From Salticus scenicus (lineage: Eukaryota > Arthropoda > Arachnida > Araneae > Salticidae), in the NCBI GenBank assembly GCA_963930645.1, contig OZ005655.1:132645626-132709625 (forward strand): a DNA stretch of 64,000 bases, in the 5' to 3' direction. Positions 11,008 to 22,139 of the stretch are shown here, one piece after another. Numbering within the stretch: the first letter of the stretch is position 1; each line of letters starts with the position of its first letter. The notes under the pieces are model-generated. The model ran no database searches, was not told the origin of the DNA, and worked only from the letters and a program-made list of their open reading frames with translations. The translations under genes and the position numbers were made by a program.

Positions 11008-12880
11008 TAAGTAATAATATGTAATTTAATACGGCAAAAATTATTTTTTCTAAATAGTGGTATAAAACGTATTTTTCGTTCGTAGTAACTTAGCACTTCT
11101 GTGAACGGTGAATAAGAGAATGTTTGAAAGCTTCAGAAGTAAATATTGTGAAAATTTTATCTTTTTTACTGAAATTTATTTTATCAACGTGCACAGGTTT
11201 ACCATTTTTATACATTAAGATATACTAAAATCTCTAAAGCCAGGATGATTTATAAATTTAATTGTATTCAGAATAACCACCCTTGATCATAAAAAGTGTT
11301 TTCTATTTCAAAATACATTTCAGTTTTTAGATATCATCCATATATGCAAATCTTCTTCTGAAGACAGAAGGAATGCTCTTTCTCTTGGGGATACCCTGTG
11401 GGGCAAAAACATTGAGTTTTCTCGCGTACTACAGCTCAGTGCTCAGGACACTAAAATAATCACTATATATATTAAAAATAGGCCTATTACTTATAAATAA
11501 TATTAAAAATACTCTTGTATAATTATATTCAGTTATAAACAAGGATTATGATGAAAGAATAAAAATATTATGTAGCCAGTATTTAAACAATCGCATTTTC
11601 CACTGATATGTGTTTTATTATTACAATATTCAAATTCATTGCAGAAAAAAAAAAATAAATATCATAAATATTTCTGTTGATAGATATGGAACACATCAGT
11701 TAAAAAAATTAACTTAAACTGATATTGAATCTCTATTGAAAACAGATTATTTCCGAAAATATTTCATTCTTATTGATGTCAGTAATATTGGGTTTTATAG
11801 ATTACAAATATCAAAGTAGAATTGATTTTGAAAGAGATTTATCGCAGGTGATTTTTTTACCAAACTAAATCTGTGAGATAGAAACGAAAACTTTCCACCA
11901 ACTAATATTATTTCGTTAACACAAAGCCCTAGCAAATTGCTTCATCGATAACACTAGCAGTTTCAATGTAATAAAAAAGTTACAGATAAAATAGAAGCAA
12001 CGTAAGAATCAATGTTTTTGATTGCGGTTTAATCTGTTTTCTGACTTTTTCCTGAGTATTTTTTTTTTTTTTAAGTGAAGAAAATTATCAAACTAATGTA
12101 AAAAAATCTATACATTTCAAACAGTTAAAAACATATATTGATATAAAAATTATTTTTTTTAAAAATCCATATTTTGTACTTGAGTTACCTTAAAAACAAA
12201 TAGTTATAAAATAGTTAATGAAATAAATAGAACAAATGTTTTCTTCGATGATATAGTATAGCACACATTTAATCGAATAGAAGCTAGTTTTTATATGAGA
12301 ATATTATATATTTATAGTAAAGTTCGACGGAGTTGTATTTCCAAATATTTATTTATTTGCATGACTCTGTAAACGAATTGTACAATTTAAATGCTAATTT
12401 CAATTACACTGAATTATAGCTTCATATTATACACTGTTTGAAATATTTTAAATATATTTAGGTTTTTAATTGACATTCAGAACAAAGTAGAGCTGTGGTG
12501 GGTGATTGTTACATTATTCACAGACATAATGTGTTATAAGAAATGAAGTTACCCGTGTAAAAAAGAAAATTGAATTTCATTGACCCTTACGGTACAAAAT
12601 TAAAATGACAAAATTGGTGTATTTGAGAAAGAAAAACCAAAAATATGTAATCACTTAACAGAAAATCCATTTAAATAGGGTAATATTTCTGCATACGGAC
12701 AGTAAAGACAGACACAGGTGTTTGAAATAGAGTCAATAAAATTACCCAAGAGGGGTTGGGGTATTTTATTTCACTCCTACACCAGAGCCCTTTTACACCT
12801 ATGCTACCGTTTGTTGCAGAGATAGGTTGAAATATTGTCTGTAAATTATATAACTACAGCCTATAGTGTACTTAAATGTA
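10300..12880. other. Gene-free AT-rich interval
   Basis: I see poly(T) runs at 10635-10666 and 10976-11006 and a (TA)n at 10320-10340. A slightly GC-richer patch lies at 11340-11450 ('ctcttggggataccctgtgg'). No frame has recognisable protein features. Confidence 0.5.
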
Positions 12881-13440
12881 GCACTGTATGCAAATTACAT
12901 AACACAATTTGAATTGCACTGTCAACAATTTACAAGTATATCTTAATTTGCTCGAATTCTTTTATGTGGCATAGTAAAAGGTTAATGATTAATTTTCATA
13001 CCATATCCTATGCCAAACAGGCATTAACCAAACATGAATTCTTCAATGCATTAACTAAAATATGTCTAATTCTTTTTGTTAAGTGCAGTCTAAAGGTCTT
13101 AATATGTACCCACAAGACGTAATTTATTTGTACCACAGATGTAATTTATTTGAATTTTCTTGGATGCGCCTGTCCTCGAATTGTTTGTTCGATTTGAAAA
13201 AAAAATGCTTCAAGCAGCAGCCGAGTTTGGAGTTTCTGTTAATATTTGTTCTTAAATTATGCTGATAACAGACTCTCTAATACACACAGACACAGACACA
13301 CACACACACACACACAGACAGACGAGCAGACCAACGGCTAAAACTCTGATTTCCTGAGGTAAGTGCCTAACAAAAGTACATACGTAGAAAAATGTAAGTT
13401 TGGAAAATTTAACTCAAAAGCAATACTTTATCAGCCATTA
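12880..13440 (+). repeat. Hairpin-repeat family, copy with CA microsatellite
   Basis: The order of blocks matches 18180-18710 and 22460-22920: 'gttaagtgcagtctaaa', 'cttaatatgtac', a 'gctgataacagac' block, CA/GACA microsatellite (13282-13325), then 'cagaccaacggctaaaa' and 'gcaatacttt'. The terminal AGAAAGTA half of the hairpin is not preserved. Confidence 0.55.
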
Positions 13441-13714
13441 TACGGATATGTTTATCATTATTATACGTTATTTTAGCAAAATAAACACTGAACTCTTTTC
13501 ATAATTTTCATTGAACAACATCATATCATCATTTTCTCTCACAACAAGAAAATGCAAACTGAACAGAGCGTAATAAAAGATATGATCTCATCAAAGATTC
13601 TAGATCATAGGTTCATGTTTAATAAAGTGATACCTTTTTAAAAAAATTATTTTGTGCAAACATTATTTTTAAATTTAGGCTCTTTACTTATTCTTACCAA
13701 AATAATGGTAGAGA

Positions 13715-14160
13715 AGTTATTGCTTTCGATCCAAATTATGGAAAATAAGTTTTTACCATATTTACACGTTTTGAGTTCCCCTGAATCTCAAAAATAGCTT
13801 TTTAGCGTTTAGTCTGTGTGTGTGTGTTTGTTTATTGTGAAATTTGAGAAAAGTTTATGTACAGGGACATCCAATAGATTTTAAATATAATATGCCCATG
13901 GGAGAAATTTCTTGTAAGTACAGTTAAGCCTATCTAGAATGCATTATAAAAATGAAATAAACACATTATTTACATGCATGAAAGAATGTTTTGTATAGAA
14001 TATAATATGAAAATCTTTCATCATTGGTTTACGGGGCGATGCCAATAAATTCGTATATAGTAGGGCTAAGCATGGAAACTGCTGGAAGTGCATCTTGTAC
14101 ACTGTTATGTATTTCTCATACTGTGCTAAATTTAAATTCTGCATATGATGTATATACATT
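13715..14160 (-). repeat. Hairpin-repeat family, minus-strand copy
   Basis: Read on the minus strand it contains 'aaacgctaaaaagctattttt', 'aactcaaaacgtgtaaat' and a CA microsatellite (plus GT at 13816-13830). These match the 3' block of the copies at 13.3 and 18.6 kb. The adjacent 'gtacagggacatcc' and following sequence resemble blocks of the old repeats at 2.0 and 25.6 kb. Confidence 0.45.
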
Positions 14161-14354
14161 TTTTAGAAAACACACAGAACTATAAAATTTACGCGAATAT
14201 ATTATTTTATATTGTATGTAATCGAAGAAAGTGTGAAATTTGAACATGTCCAGGAAGATTGTTTAGGAACGATAATTACATTTAATAATTAAATGGTATA
14301 CAAAGCATTGTTTGAGGTGCAATGTTTTTTTTTTTTTTTTTTTGTTTAGATTTT

Positions 14355-14475
14355 TGGAATGATTACACATTTTGAGATGCACAGAATACGAAAACCGGGT
14401 TTTGTCTGTGTGTTTATCTGTTTGTTATCAGCTCAAATTAAAACAAATTATATTAGGAAATTCATGTTTGTTACT
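14355..14475 (-). repeat. Hairpin-repeat family fragment, minus strand
   Basis: The reverse complement reads 'gctgataacaaacagataaacacacagac' and then a 'cggttttcgtattctgtgc' block, matching the tRNA-unrelated 'gctgataacagac ... cacagac' core seen at 13.26, 17.9 and 18.55 kb. Only a short piece remains. The long T run at 14323-14342 precedes it. Confidence 0.4.
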
Positions 14476-14763
14476 TTGGAGATCGTATCAAGTTACTACT
14501 TAAAAATATTTATAAAGATTGGTATATTTCAAGGAATGTTGTGGTGTGAGTGAAGGTTGTCATATTTGTTTGCAAAAAAACTTTTAAATTTAATAGAAGC
14601 CTTAATTGTTTTTATGAATGTAAGTACTTTATTAAAACAGTGCACTGAGGGATTTGAGAACTACATGCCATATAAATCAGTAAAACTATTTTCAACGGTT
14701 TTAAAAGAACGTTCATATAGAGTAGCTGTTATTTCATAATTTAATTTGTAATTCATTTTTATA

Positions 14764-15715
14764 CAGAGGCTGTTCGCACATTTTTTAGACGATTTTGATG
14801 GAGTGTACTGAAACAATTTCACTCATATTTCGTGTTTTATTTGTTCAGTTTGATAGCCCTTGTTCTTAACTATCATTCTATACCGTAATTTCTATGATAA
14901 TAATGCTTTTTATAATATCGGAAGAGGTATATTTTTCTACTTCTCTTGAACGACTTTCCAAAGTCCACAAAGCGTTGTAGGTCGGTGTTTGGATAATGCT
15001 GATTTTAAGAGTCGAAAAACACAAAAATCCAACAGTGATACATCAGGAGATTTAGCAGAAATATCAGTGAAGGGTATGGTTTTAATTCCCGTTTTTTGTT
15101 CCATTTTTTTCCAGAAAAGCAATTGCGGATTGTGATGTGTGGCTGTTTGTTTTGTCTTGATACAGTTCAACCGATTGATAGCATTGTGGATAAAGATCTG
15201 GATTTTCATTTTTAAAAATTGGAATTAAAATATGTTCTTGATAGTATTTAGAGCTGATTTTGACATTTTTGTCACATTTCTTTTGCTTTTATCTTGCGCT
15301 TGTATGAAAAACCAAAGACAATCATAAATCCTTTAGAAAAACTTTCTTTTGATTCTTTGAACCATGTAGAAAAAAAAAATTCTCCACTTTTGGGATAATA
15401 AATTGATCTTTTTTTATTGCAGCCACTTAAATAGACCCAAGATTCATCTACTGTTGCGACATTTTTCCATTTTTCTCCTGATAAATGCTTTTCATAAAGA
15501 TTTCACTAAAAACTCACTTTGGAAAGAGCGGAAACGCATCTTTCCATCCACTGCCTTTTTAAAAGCGCATTTTTGCATCTAAACAAAAATTCTAAATATC
15601 AGAAGATAAATAAAACTCCAAAAAATATAACTGTTGTGAAAATAAAATTCTCCATGCAAACAATTTTTTCTTACTGCGAAATAAAATCGTCTAAAAAATG
15701 TGCGAACAGCCTCTG
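14764..15715 (-). mobile_element. 952-bp Tc1/mariner relic with 33-bp TIRs
   Basis: The TIR CAGAGGCTGTTCGCACA... (14764-14796) is matched in inverse orientation by 15683-15715, with TA at both flanks. It contains a broken minus-strand transposase. At 952 bp it is shorter than usual mariner elements of about 1.3 kb, so sequence has been lost, probably from the N-terminal coding half. Confidence 0.85.
14937..15480 (-). pseudogene. Mariner-type DDE transposase remnant
   Basis: The order of recognisable pieces on the minus strand is 'TVDESWVYLSGC' (first catalytic Asp, about 15435-15470), a frame carrying 'YQDKTNSHTS' (second Asp region, about 15140-15170), then after a frameshift 'TGIKTIPFTD' and 'KSPDVSLLDFCVF' with the terminal 'LWKVVQ'. 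These fit the DDE core of Tc1/mariner transposases. Several frameshifts and stops separate the pieces, and the DNA-binding N-terminus is missing or unrecognisable. It is a dead copy. Confidence 0.75.
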
Positions 15716-15717
15716 TA

Positions 15718-16403
15718 GTAAGTTGGTTGGTTGGTTGGTGTCGTGTCCATGGGGAGAACTATAGAAAACCATGAGCGTGCAAAACACAGCCGGCCAACTC
15801 CTTGATGTTATCGGAGTACAGACTCTCGATGTCAAAGGGGGAGAATTCCCCAAGCTGAGCCAGGGATCTTAAAATGGCTGGGCAGTCAAAAATATGTTTT
15901 GGTGTTAGTGGAACATCATCACAGTTGCTGCAGAGACGGTAGGTTCTGTTGCCATCTCTCAGGATCTTCATACCTCGATAATGACCAGTTCTAAGGCGGG
16001 TGATAGTTTTGGTAAGGTCTCTGTTAGCGTTTATTTCACAAATCTGCGAGTCTTTTTTAATGGTGTCTTCCCTCAAACGGAACCTTGCCATCGCATTAAC
16101 ATCGTCAAGAGTGAACTTGGCGATATTTTCATTATTGAGATTTCTCCCTTTCTTGGCAAGTTGATCTGCCTCTTCGTTTCCAGGGATGCCGACATGCGCG
16201 GGGATCCACTGTAAAATACATACCTTGTGTAGTTTGTCAATTTCTTCTAATTGGTGTTGGATATTGTGGGTTAGCCTTGATTGACCTTTATTTAATGCTT
16301 CTAAGTAATAATCTCTGTAGTAAGTGAAAGCAGGGTATGAGAAAGTCGTATGGATGCCACACTGGATTTTCAAATGCAGTATAAGTTTATAAAAGTGGAT
16401 CAA
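15718..16403 (-). mobile_element. 5'-truncated non-LTR retrotransposon with (CCAA)n tail
   Basis: The minus-strand coding segment ends at 15759. After a short 3' UTR the element finishes in CCAACCAACCAACCAAC (plus 15724-15740) and abuts the right end of the mariner relic at 15717. It is truncated at its 5' end near 16400, the normal outcome of incomplete target-primed reverse transcription. The target duplication was not found. Confidence 0.7.
15759..16403 (-). pseudogene. LINE RNase H domain and C-terminal zinc-knuckle-like region
   Basis: The 214-codon frame is open and carries the end of an RNase H domain: 'CILQWIPAHVGIPGNEEADQ' (about residues 83-102) is the classic last-helix motif with a catalytic Asp. 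Downstream are 'TGHYRGMKI' and a Cys/His cluster 'LCSNCDDVPLTPKHIFDC' (about residues 158-175). This arrangement is typical of the C-terminus of RNase H-bearing arthropod LINEs. The reverse transcriptase and endonuclease portions are absent. The first 40 residues probably include sequence that is not part of the original protein. The frame is a 5'-truncated fragment with no sign of being a host gene. Confidence 0.8.
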
Positions 16404-16527
16404 TTTGACCTCTTTAAATAATTGTCATATTATACTCTTTACTGTATGTGCAATAATATTTTAAAATTCTTCATACCAGAAATATAGTTTTAATTAAAAG
16501 TTATTAACTTGCTTATGGGGATAAATT

Positions 16528-17167
16528 TGTGAGGTCGAGACTATAGACCGTCACCAAAGTTGGGACGGAAATCACTTCATCGCCAGTGACTCGGCGAAAG
16601 TCTTGGTCGACTTAGTTTTATGTCGGCATGGTGCTGCAGTGAAATAATTAGGTTCTGAGTGTTGGATGAATTAGAAGTGATGTTAAAAGTATTGATTGAA
16701 ATGAAGAGAAAGGAAGCTGTTGAATGTAGTATAAGATAGTGAATTGAGAGTGAATGAGAAGGGCTAGCGGTAATGAATTGGTAGCTGCTTAGTGTGTGAG
16801 GAGGAAGTTAAGTGACGGTAGAGAGGTGTAGCGTAAAGTAAGAGAAGAGTCTATCGCGCTTCGGGAATCCGGCGATAGTGCTAGTGGGAAATTAGCTACT
16901 GATGACAGAGAGCCGTCATCGACAAGATCAGTATTGGTGAGATAAACACACTTTTAAGTTATGCTTTGTTAAAGTTATTATCTGAGGTCATTTAAGTTAT
17001 AACGAAGTAGCCCAATAACCTCCTTGATATTGAATGCTAAATAAACTTTGTTATTTATTTGTTAACTTTGTCTCGAGCTCTTCTTATTAAGTAATTAAGT
17101 AATTAAGTTAATCTCTTAAGATCTAAGATCTAAGATTGAGGAATATGGAGACCACTTATTCCTCACA
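16528..17167. mobile_element. Solo LTR, 640 bp
   Basis: The segment starts TGTGAGGTCG and ends TTCCTCACA, so it has 7-bp inverted termini TGTGAGG/CCTCACA with TG...CA ends. It is flanked by a direct AATT repeat (16524-16527 and 17168-17171). An AATAAA lies at 17041. It is notably less AT-rich than its surroundings. No internal retroviral-like coding region or second LTR is present, so it is a recombination remnant. A 4-bp duplication suits Ty3/Gypsy-like elements, but the class is inference. Confidence 0.75.
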
Positions 17168-17171
17168 AATT

Positions 17172-17860
17172 GATTTTTTTATGTTGTAAAATGATAAATA
17201 AATTAAAAGGTTATTCAGAATGTTAAAATATCTGTCTGTATAACTAGGAAAATTGAATGAACCACCCTCTTGTAATTTTCAATTTAACATTCTATATATA
17301 TTGATTTGCATTAAAACAATAACAAAAACTATGAAATATACCTGTGTATATATTTCAGCTCTTAAAATATTCCCATTAAAATACTTCATGTAATAATATA
17401 TATATATATATAACTTACTTTATATAATAATTTTAATTAATAAAAATAATGTGATTTGTTACTCATGCTACTTTATGGCGACAGTTATCACAGCGACATA
17501 TTTATTTGCCATTATTAGGGGATACCATTTGAGAATTTTAAAAATACCACTCTTTGAAATTTATCGATCTTTGTCGAGATTTTTAAGTGGCGTTCACATT
17601 CGCATCCCAGCTAGGAAAATAACATAAGTCAAAAAATAGTAATTTTGAATTTATGTAATTAAACAATGTGTATGAAAGATTCTAGCATGCTCGAAAAAAG
17701 TCACGTCTATATATGCAATTTATTCACCCGAGAAGAAGTTATGACAGTTTTATTGAAGACTAGTCAATGCTTTATTGTTATTTTAAGTTTATTTTTTTCT
17801 CAGATACTGCATTTTTGATTGTGTCACTTTTCTTGCTGGTTTGCGGTACGATCCCCAATA
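17172..17860. other. AT-rich interval, no gene
   Basis: A TA microsatellite at 17398-17412 and undistinguished sequence. A GC-normal patch at 17570-17625 is not recognised. Confidence 0.4.
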
Positions 17861-17869
17861 TATATATAT

Positions 17870-18020
17870 AACTTGCTTAAATTATTTGTTTTTAAGTTAT
17901 GCTGATAACAGACCAAAAGATCTACCGCTAAAAGCTTGTTTTTAGCATTGTAGGAATCTCAAAACATGCAATTTTAGCAAAAAGTAGGACTTGAAACTAA
18001 TATTTTATCTATTACATAAG
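17870..18020 (+). repeat. Hairpin-repeat family fragment
   Basis: 'gttatgctgataacagaccaaaagatctaccgctaaaa' followed by 'ctcaaaacatgcaattt' matches the 3' block of the copies at 13.26 and 18.55 kb. The microsatellite is missing and the terminal hairpin is not visible. Confidence 0.5.
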
Positions 18021-18179
18021 CAAAAAAGAAATTAGCATTCCTAAGTCATCTGTTCGAATATTGTATAATTGGCTAAAAGATTTTCACCAATTACATCTAA
18101 ATCAAAAGAATATGTTTCCTTAATTTTGGATAACCCTACATAATGTCTATAAATTGTGTACAAACTATATAACGTATTT

Positions 18180-18712
18180 AAATTTAGCCCAGTAAAAGCA
18201 ACGTATAATACCATTTGAAATACTCCCAGATACAGCCCTCAATAAATCTGAATTCTTTTGCTTGACCGTGTAAAAGAAAAATGAGTGCTTTTCATACTAA
18301 AATATAAAACATACTTTTTTGCTTATAAGTATGTTATTATATGTTCATTTTATTTTGTTAAAAGCAGTCTAAAAATTTTAAAATGTATCAACAATAAATT
18401 TCTTACATAGACGCAACGTATTTGAAAATTTTGTATGTTCTCGTACACGAGCTATTGGGCCGATTTTAATAAAGAGACCTACAATTGATACTGATTTAGA
18501 ACAAGGAGTTTACATACTTCCTGCTAATTTTTGTTTTTGGATTACAGACACATTAAGCCGATTAGAGACACAAACACAGACCAACCACTAAAAATCTGAT
18601 TTTGGGATTTAGGGACCTCAAAATATGTAAATTTTTATATCAGAAACACAGTTTCGTAAATTCGACTCAGAAACAATACTTTTTCTACTACATTTGGATG
18701 AGGAAGTAAAAA
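18180..18712 (+). repeat. Hairpin-repeat family, nearly full copy
   Basis: This copy contains the uninterrupted site 'ccctcaataaatctgaattc' (about 18238) into which a SINE has inserted in the copy at 22.2 kb. Further blocks are 'gttaaaagcagtctaaaa', 'cgtacacgagctatt', 'cagaccaaccactaaaaatc' and 'caatactttttc...aggaagtaaa' at the 3' end. Confidence 0.6.
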
Positions 18713-18969
18713 TCTTTTGATTTTAAAATAAAACCTCTTTTTTTATGCGAAATAAAAATACAAATAAATAAAAAGGAAATCTAAATTGTAACTATACAAA
18801 GAAAATAAATCTGGAGTGACTCTACTCGATTTTCCGAACATTGAGTAATTAACAGTTTTGTAGATAAAATAAAGAAAGAGGAGTTGTTAAACAAACAAAA
18901 GAGAGAAAACCATAATAGAGTGAGTATTTTTCTCCATATATTACACGATGTTTTATTTAACGCTACTGA

Positions 18970-20030
18970 ACTTTGAGCCCATAGATCATAATGATAAAAA
19001 AATTTTCGTTGTGTCCCTGTAAAAACCTATAAATGCTAGATTCACCAACATGCTTATAGTTAGTGCAACAGTGATTTATAATATTCATATAAATTTTCAG
19101 CTCAATTGAATCTATTGAATCTTAGATGCTATCGCATTTTTAAAAATTTGGTCCCATAGGCCATAATGATAAAGAATTTTTCTTTGTGTCACTGTAAAGA
19201 AACTGTAAGCGCTAAATTCACCAAACTCTATACAGTTGGTGCAACTGTGACCTATAAAATGTGTACAAATTTATTGCTCAGATTAATAAGGCGTTTTTAA
19301 GCTATCACACTTTTAAAAATTTGGTCCCATAGGCCATAATGATAAAGAATTTTTCTTTGTGTCACTGTAAAAAAACTGTAAGCGCTAAATTCACCAAACT
19401 GTATACAGTTGGTGCAACTGTGACCTATAAAATGTGTACAAATTTATTGCTCAGATTAATAAGGCGTTTTTAAGCTATCACACTTTTAAAAATTTGGTCC
19501 CATAGGCCATAATGATAAAGAATTTTTCTTTGTGCCCCTGTAAAAAAAACGTAAGTGCAAAATATTCACCAAAATCTATACAGTTCGTGCAACTGTGACC
19601 TATATCATGTGTACAAATTTTTTGCTCAGATTAATAAAGCGTTTAGACGCTATCGCACTTTTAAAATTTGGCCCCATAGGCCATAATGATAAAGAATTTT
19701 TCCTTTTGTCCCTGTAAAAAAACTATAAGTGCTAGATTCACCAAAATCAATAGAGTTCGTACTATGACTTACAATATACGTAACAACTTTCAGCTAATTC
19801 GAACAAAGCATTTAGACGCTAGCGTGTTCACTGACAGACATACACACACACATACATACATACATCATCGTAAAAATATCGTACATACATACATACATAC
19901 ATACATCATCGTAAAAATAGTGAAAACGGACTCAGGGGACATCGAAACGTATAGAAACATCAAAATCTCAAATTTGGATTTTTGACATGATTACAATACT
20001 TCCCTCACTATAGTGTTCAGAAAGTAAAGA
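18970..20030 (+). repeat. 174-bp tandem array with microsatellite and hairpin end
   Basis: About five units start at 'ggtcccataggccataatgata' (near 18976, 19151, 19324, 19497, 19671) with a spacing of 173-175 bp. The middle units are almost identical. The array is followed by a CATA/CA microsatellite (19846-19907) containing a duplicated 'catcatcgtaaaaat', then a unique block and the terminal 'caatacttccctcac...cagaaagtaaa' hairpin. The unit-array-microsatellite-hairpin layout suggests a single mobile repeat rather than a classical satellite. Confidence 0.75.
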
Positions 20031-21060
20031 GTATATAGACTGATCAGAATGTTACGTAAAATAAATTAAGTACTAATTTCTTCTTAAATTAATTAAATTA
20101 ATGAAGTTCTTTTTACCAAGTTCTTTTACGAGAACAAAAATTAAACGAAAAATTATTAACTATATTTATAACGAAAAAAACCTTTCATGCTATAAGTTAT
20201 AAAGTATTTAAATAATTAATTTTAATAAAATACAAAAGTTCTTAATGACATTACAAAAGATATTTTGTTTATATATTTAAATTAAGTATACGGTAAGAAG
20301 ATTTGTTTCCTGATTTGTATCAATTTCTATGGTTACTAGACGTTTGAAAGTACTTATTATCATTTATTGTCCTACATTGTGGTTTAAGTTTTGAGGGCCA
20401 TTAGAAAGCTTAATATCTTTATGTTATTTCTAATGTACACAGAAGAATTATATAATGACTTTTAACCCTATGTTACACATTGTTTATTTACTTACGTAGT
20501 ACAGTAATTATGCATGCATATATTAATTAATTAAATAAATTACGGCATAAATCTAGTATATTAAATTATCTAAAATGAATTGGTAACCAAAGTTCTGCAA
20601 ATATGATTTTTATATATATTAAAAATAATTCTGCTGGAAAGTTTATGTATACATACCGCATGTTTTAAAGAGATTCATCTTGATTTTAATTCGTTATATA
20701 GTGATCTTAGACATGCATACTTTTTTTCTTACTTCAGTCTCAGAAAGTGATTGAGGTATTAGAATTTCTAAATTTAAGTTAGTCATCCGTACTCGAATAC
20801 GCAAGAAAAATTAGTGTCAAAAAATAAAAATTGTTACTTTAAGAGTGTGAAAATTATAACTTTCCGAATTCATTATATCCAGCAATAAAATTACCTTTGT
20901 GTAACACGAATATGGAATAATCCATAGATAAAGTTTTATGATCAAATAAACACCAAGCTTTGTATTGCAGATGAATGGGATGGGCAAAATGTTAGTCTTA
21001 ATTACGGAAAATAAATTTGCTGTTTGCTTATGTTTTTACTATCAATTGTCGGCAGATTCC
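20031..21060. other. AT-rich interval, no gene
   Basis: I see nothing recognisable apart from small runs of TA and A. No frame looks coding. Confidence 0.5.
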
Positions 21061-21065
21061 TTAGT

Positions 21066-21260
21066 TAAAACAGTCAAAGATCTGAGGTACAACCATTAAG
21101 ATTCCTTTTGCTAGCCAAATTATTTATTAGTCAAAAGAATCAAACATGTGAAGTACAATGATTAAGATTCCTTTTGCTAACCAAACTATTCATTAGTCAA
21201 AAGAGTCAAAGATCTGAAGTAAAACTATTAAGTTTCCTTTTGATAACCAAATTTATTTTC
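21066..21260 (+). repeat. Three-copy tandem repeat of about 69 bp
   Basis: The phrase 'agtcaaa(agartcaaa)gatctgaagtac...attaagattccttttgctaaccaaa' recurs at about 21070, 21130 and 21198. The copies differ by a few substitutions. Confidence 0.65.
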
Positions 21261-21939
21261 GAGAACCATATTTCTGGGAGCCTGCTTAAACTATTTGTCA
21301 GCATTAAATAAATCCAGATAACATAATAATAGTCTAATTTATTGACAGAAATATATATATTTTTACATTATTATATAAATATCACAAAACGGGCATATAA
21401 TGTGCACAACAATCTTCTACTTCCTTGGTGGAAATGGCAACCGGATGAACGCAAAGGTACAGATATTTGCATGGAAGTTTGTTTTAATTTCTCCCAATGC
21501 AATTCGAAGCCAAATTTTTGAACAGTTTTTTTTTTTTTTTTTTTTTAAATTAATTAGTATTTTTCTGCTGGGGAGTTCGTTTGTTGCTGCCATCTGTTTT
21601 TATACAGTGAAGATGATAATCTGTCCGAAAAATGCAGGTATTGAGTAATAGCAGCAACACTCGAAGTCCAGTTAGCACCAAAATTGAAATGTCCGGTTAA
21701 CGCACAAATGCAAGCAGTGAGAACCTTAAGCGGGGTTTTAAGCGATTTCAATGGAATTTCTATTTTCAGCTTTTATTCATAAAGTGAATTAAAATATATA
21801 TTTCTTGAAAATTCCTTTGAAATATAGTGAGTAGCAAAGCATGCGAAGCCTACTAATAACCAGTATAAAAGTATATATTCGCTTAATTATATATACACCC
21901 TCACATTGTCTGTAAACTGCATACGTACCACATGCAATT

Positions 21940-22110
21940 CTGCCAGATTGTGTGAAATTTTTATTCATTTGCCACCACTAAATTTTAATTGTAACGGTTG
22001 CTTAATCATTTTGAAGACATTTTATGAAGACGCCTTCAAAATAATTAGCAGACCGCTGCAGTTAAAGTTTAGTGGTGGATATTGAATAAGAATTTCCCTG
22101 AATCTGGCAG
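21940..22110. mobile_element. 171-bp imperfect palindromic MITE
   Basis: CTGCCAGATTGTGTGAAATT at the left matches, in inverse orientation, 'aatttccctgaatctggcag' at the right. The similarity continues inward through 'tttgccaccactaaa' / 'tttagtggtggat' and 'cattttgaaga' / 'cttcaaaataatt'. No coding capacity. Confidence 0.65.
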
Positions 22111-22139
22111 CACTGACCACATGTTTGGCTAAAATTGAG

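Noticed and set aside
18970..19830. CRISPR-like array
   Set aside because: Units of 174 bp repeat over their full length without unique spacers, and the genome is eukaryotic.
19686..19985. 99-codon frame with Thr/His repeats
   Set aside because: It runs through the 174-bp repeat and the CATA microsatellite; the repeats explain it.
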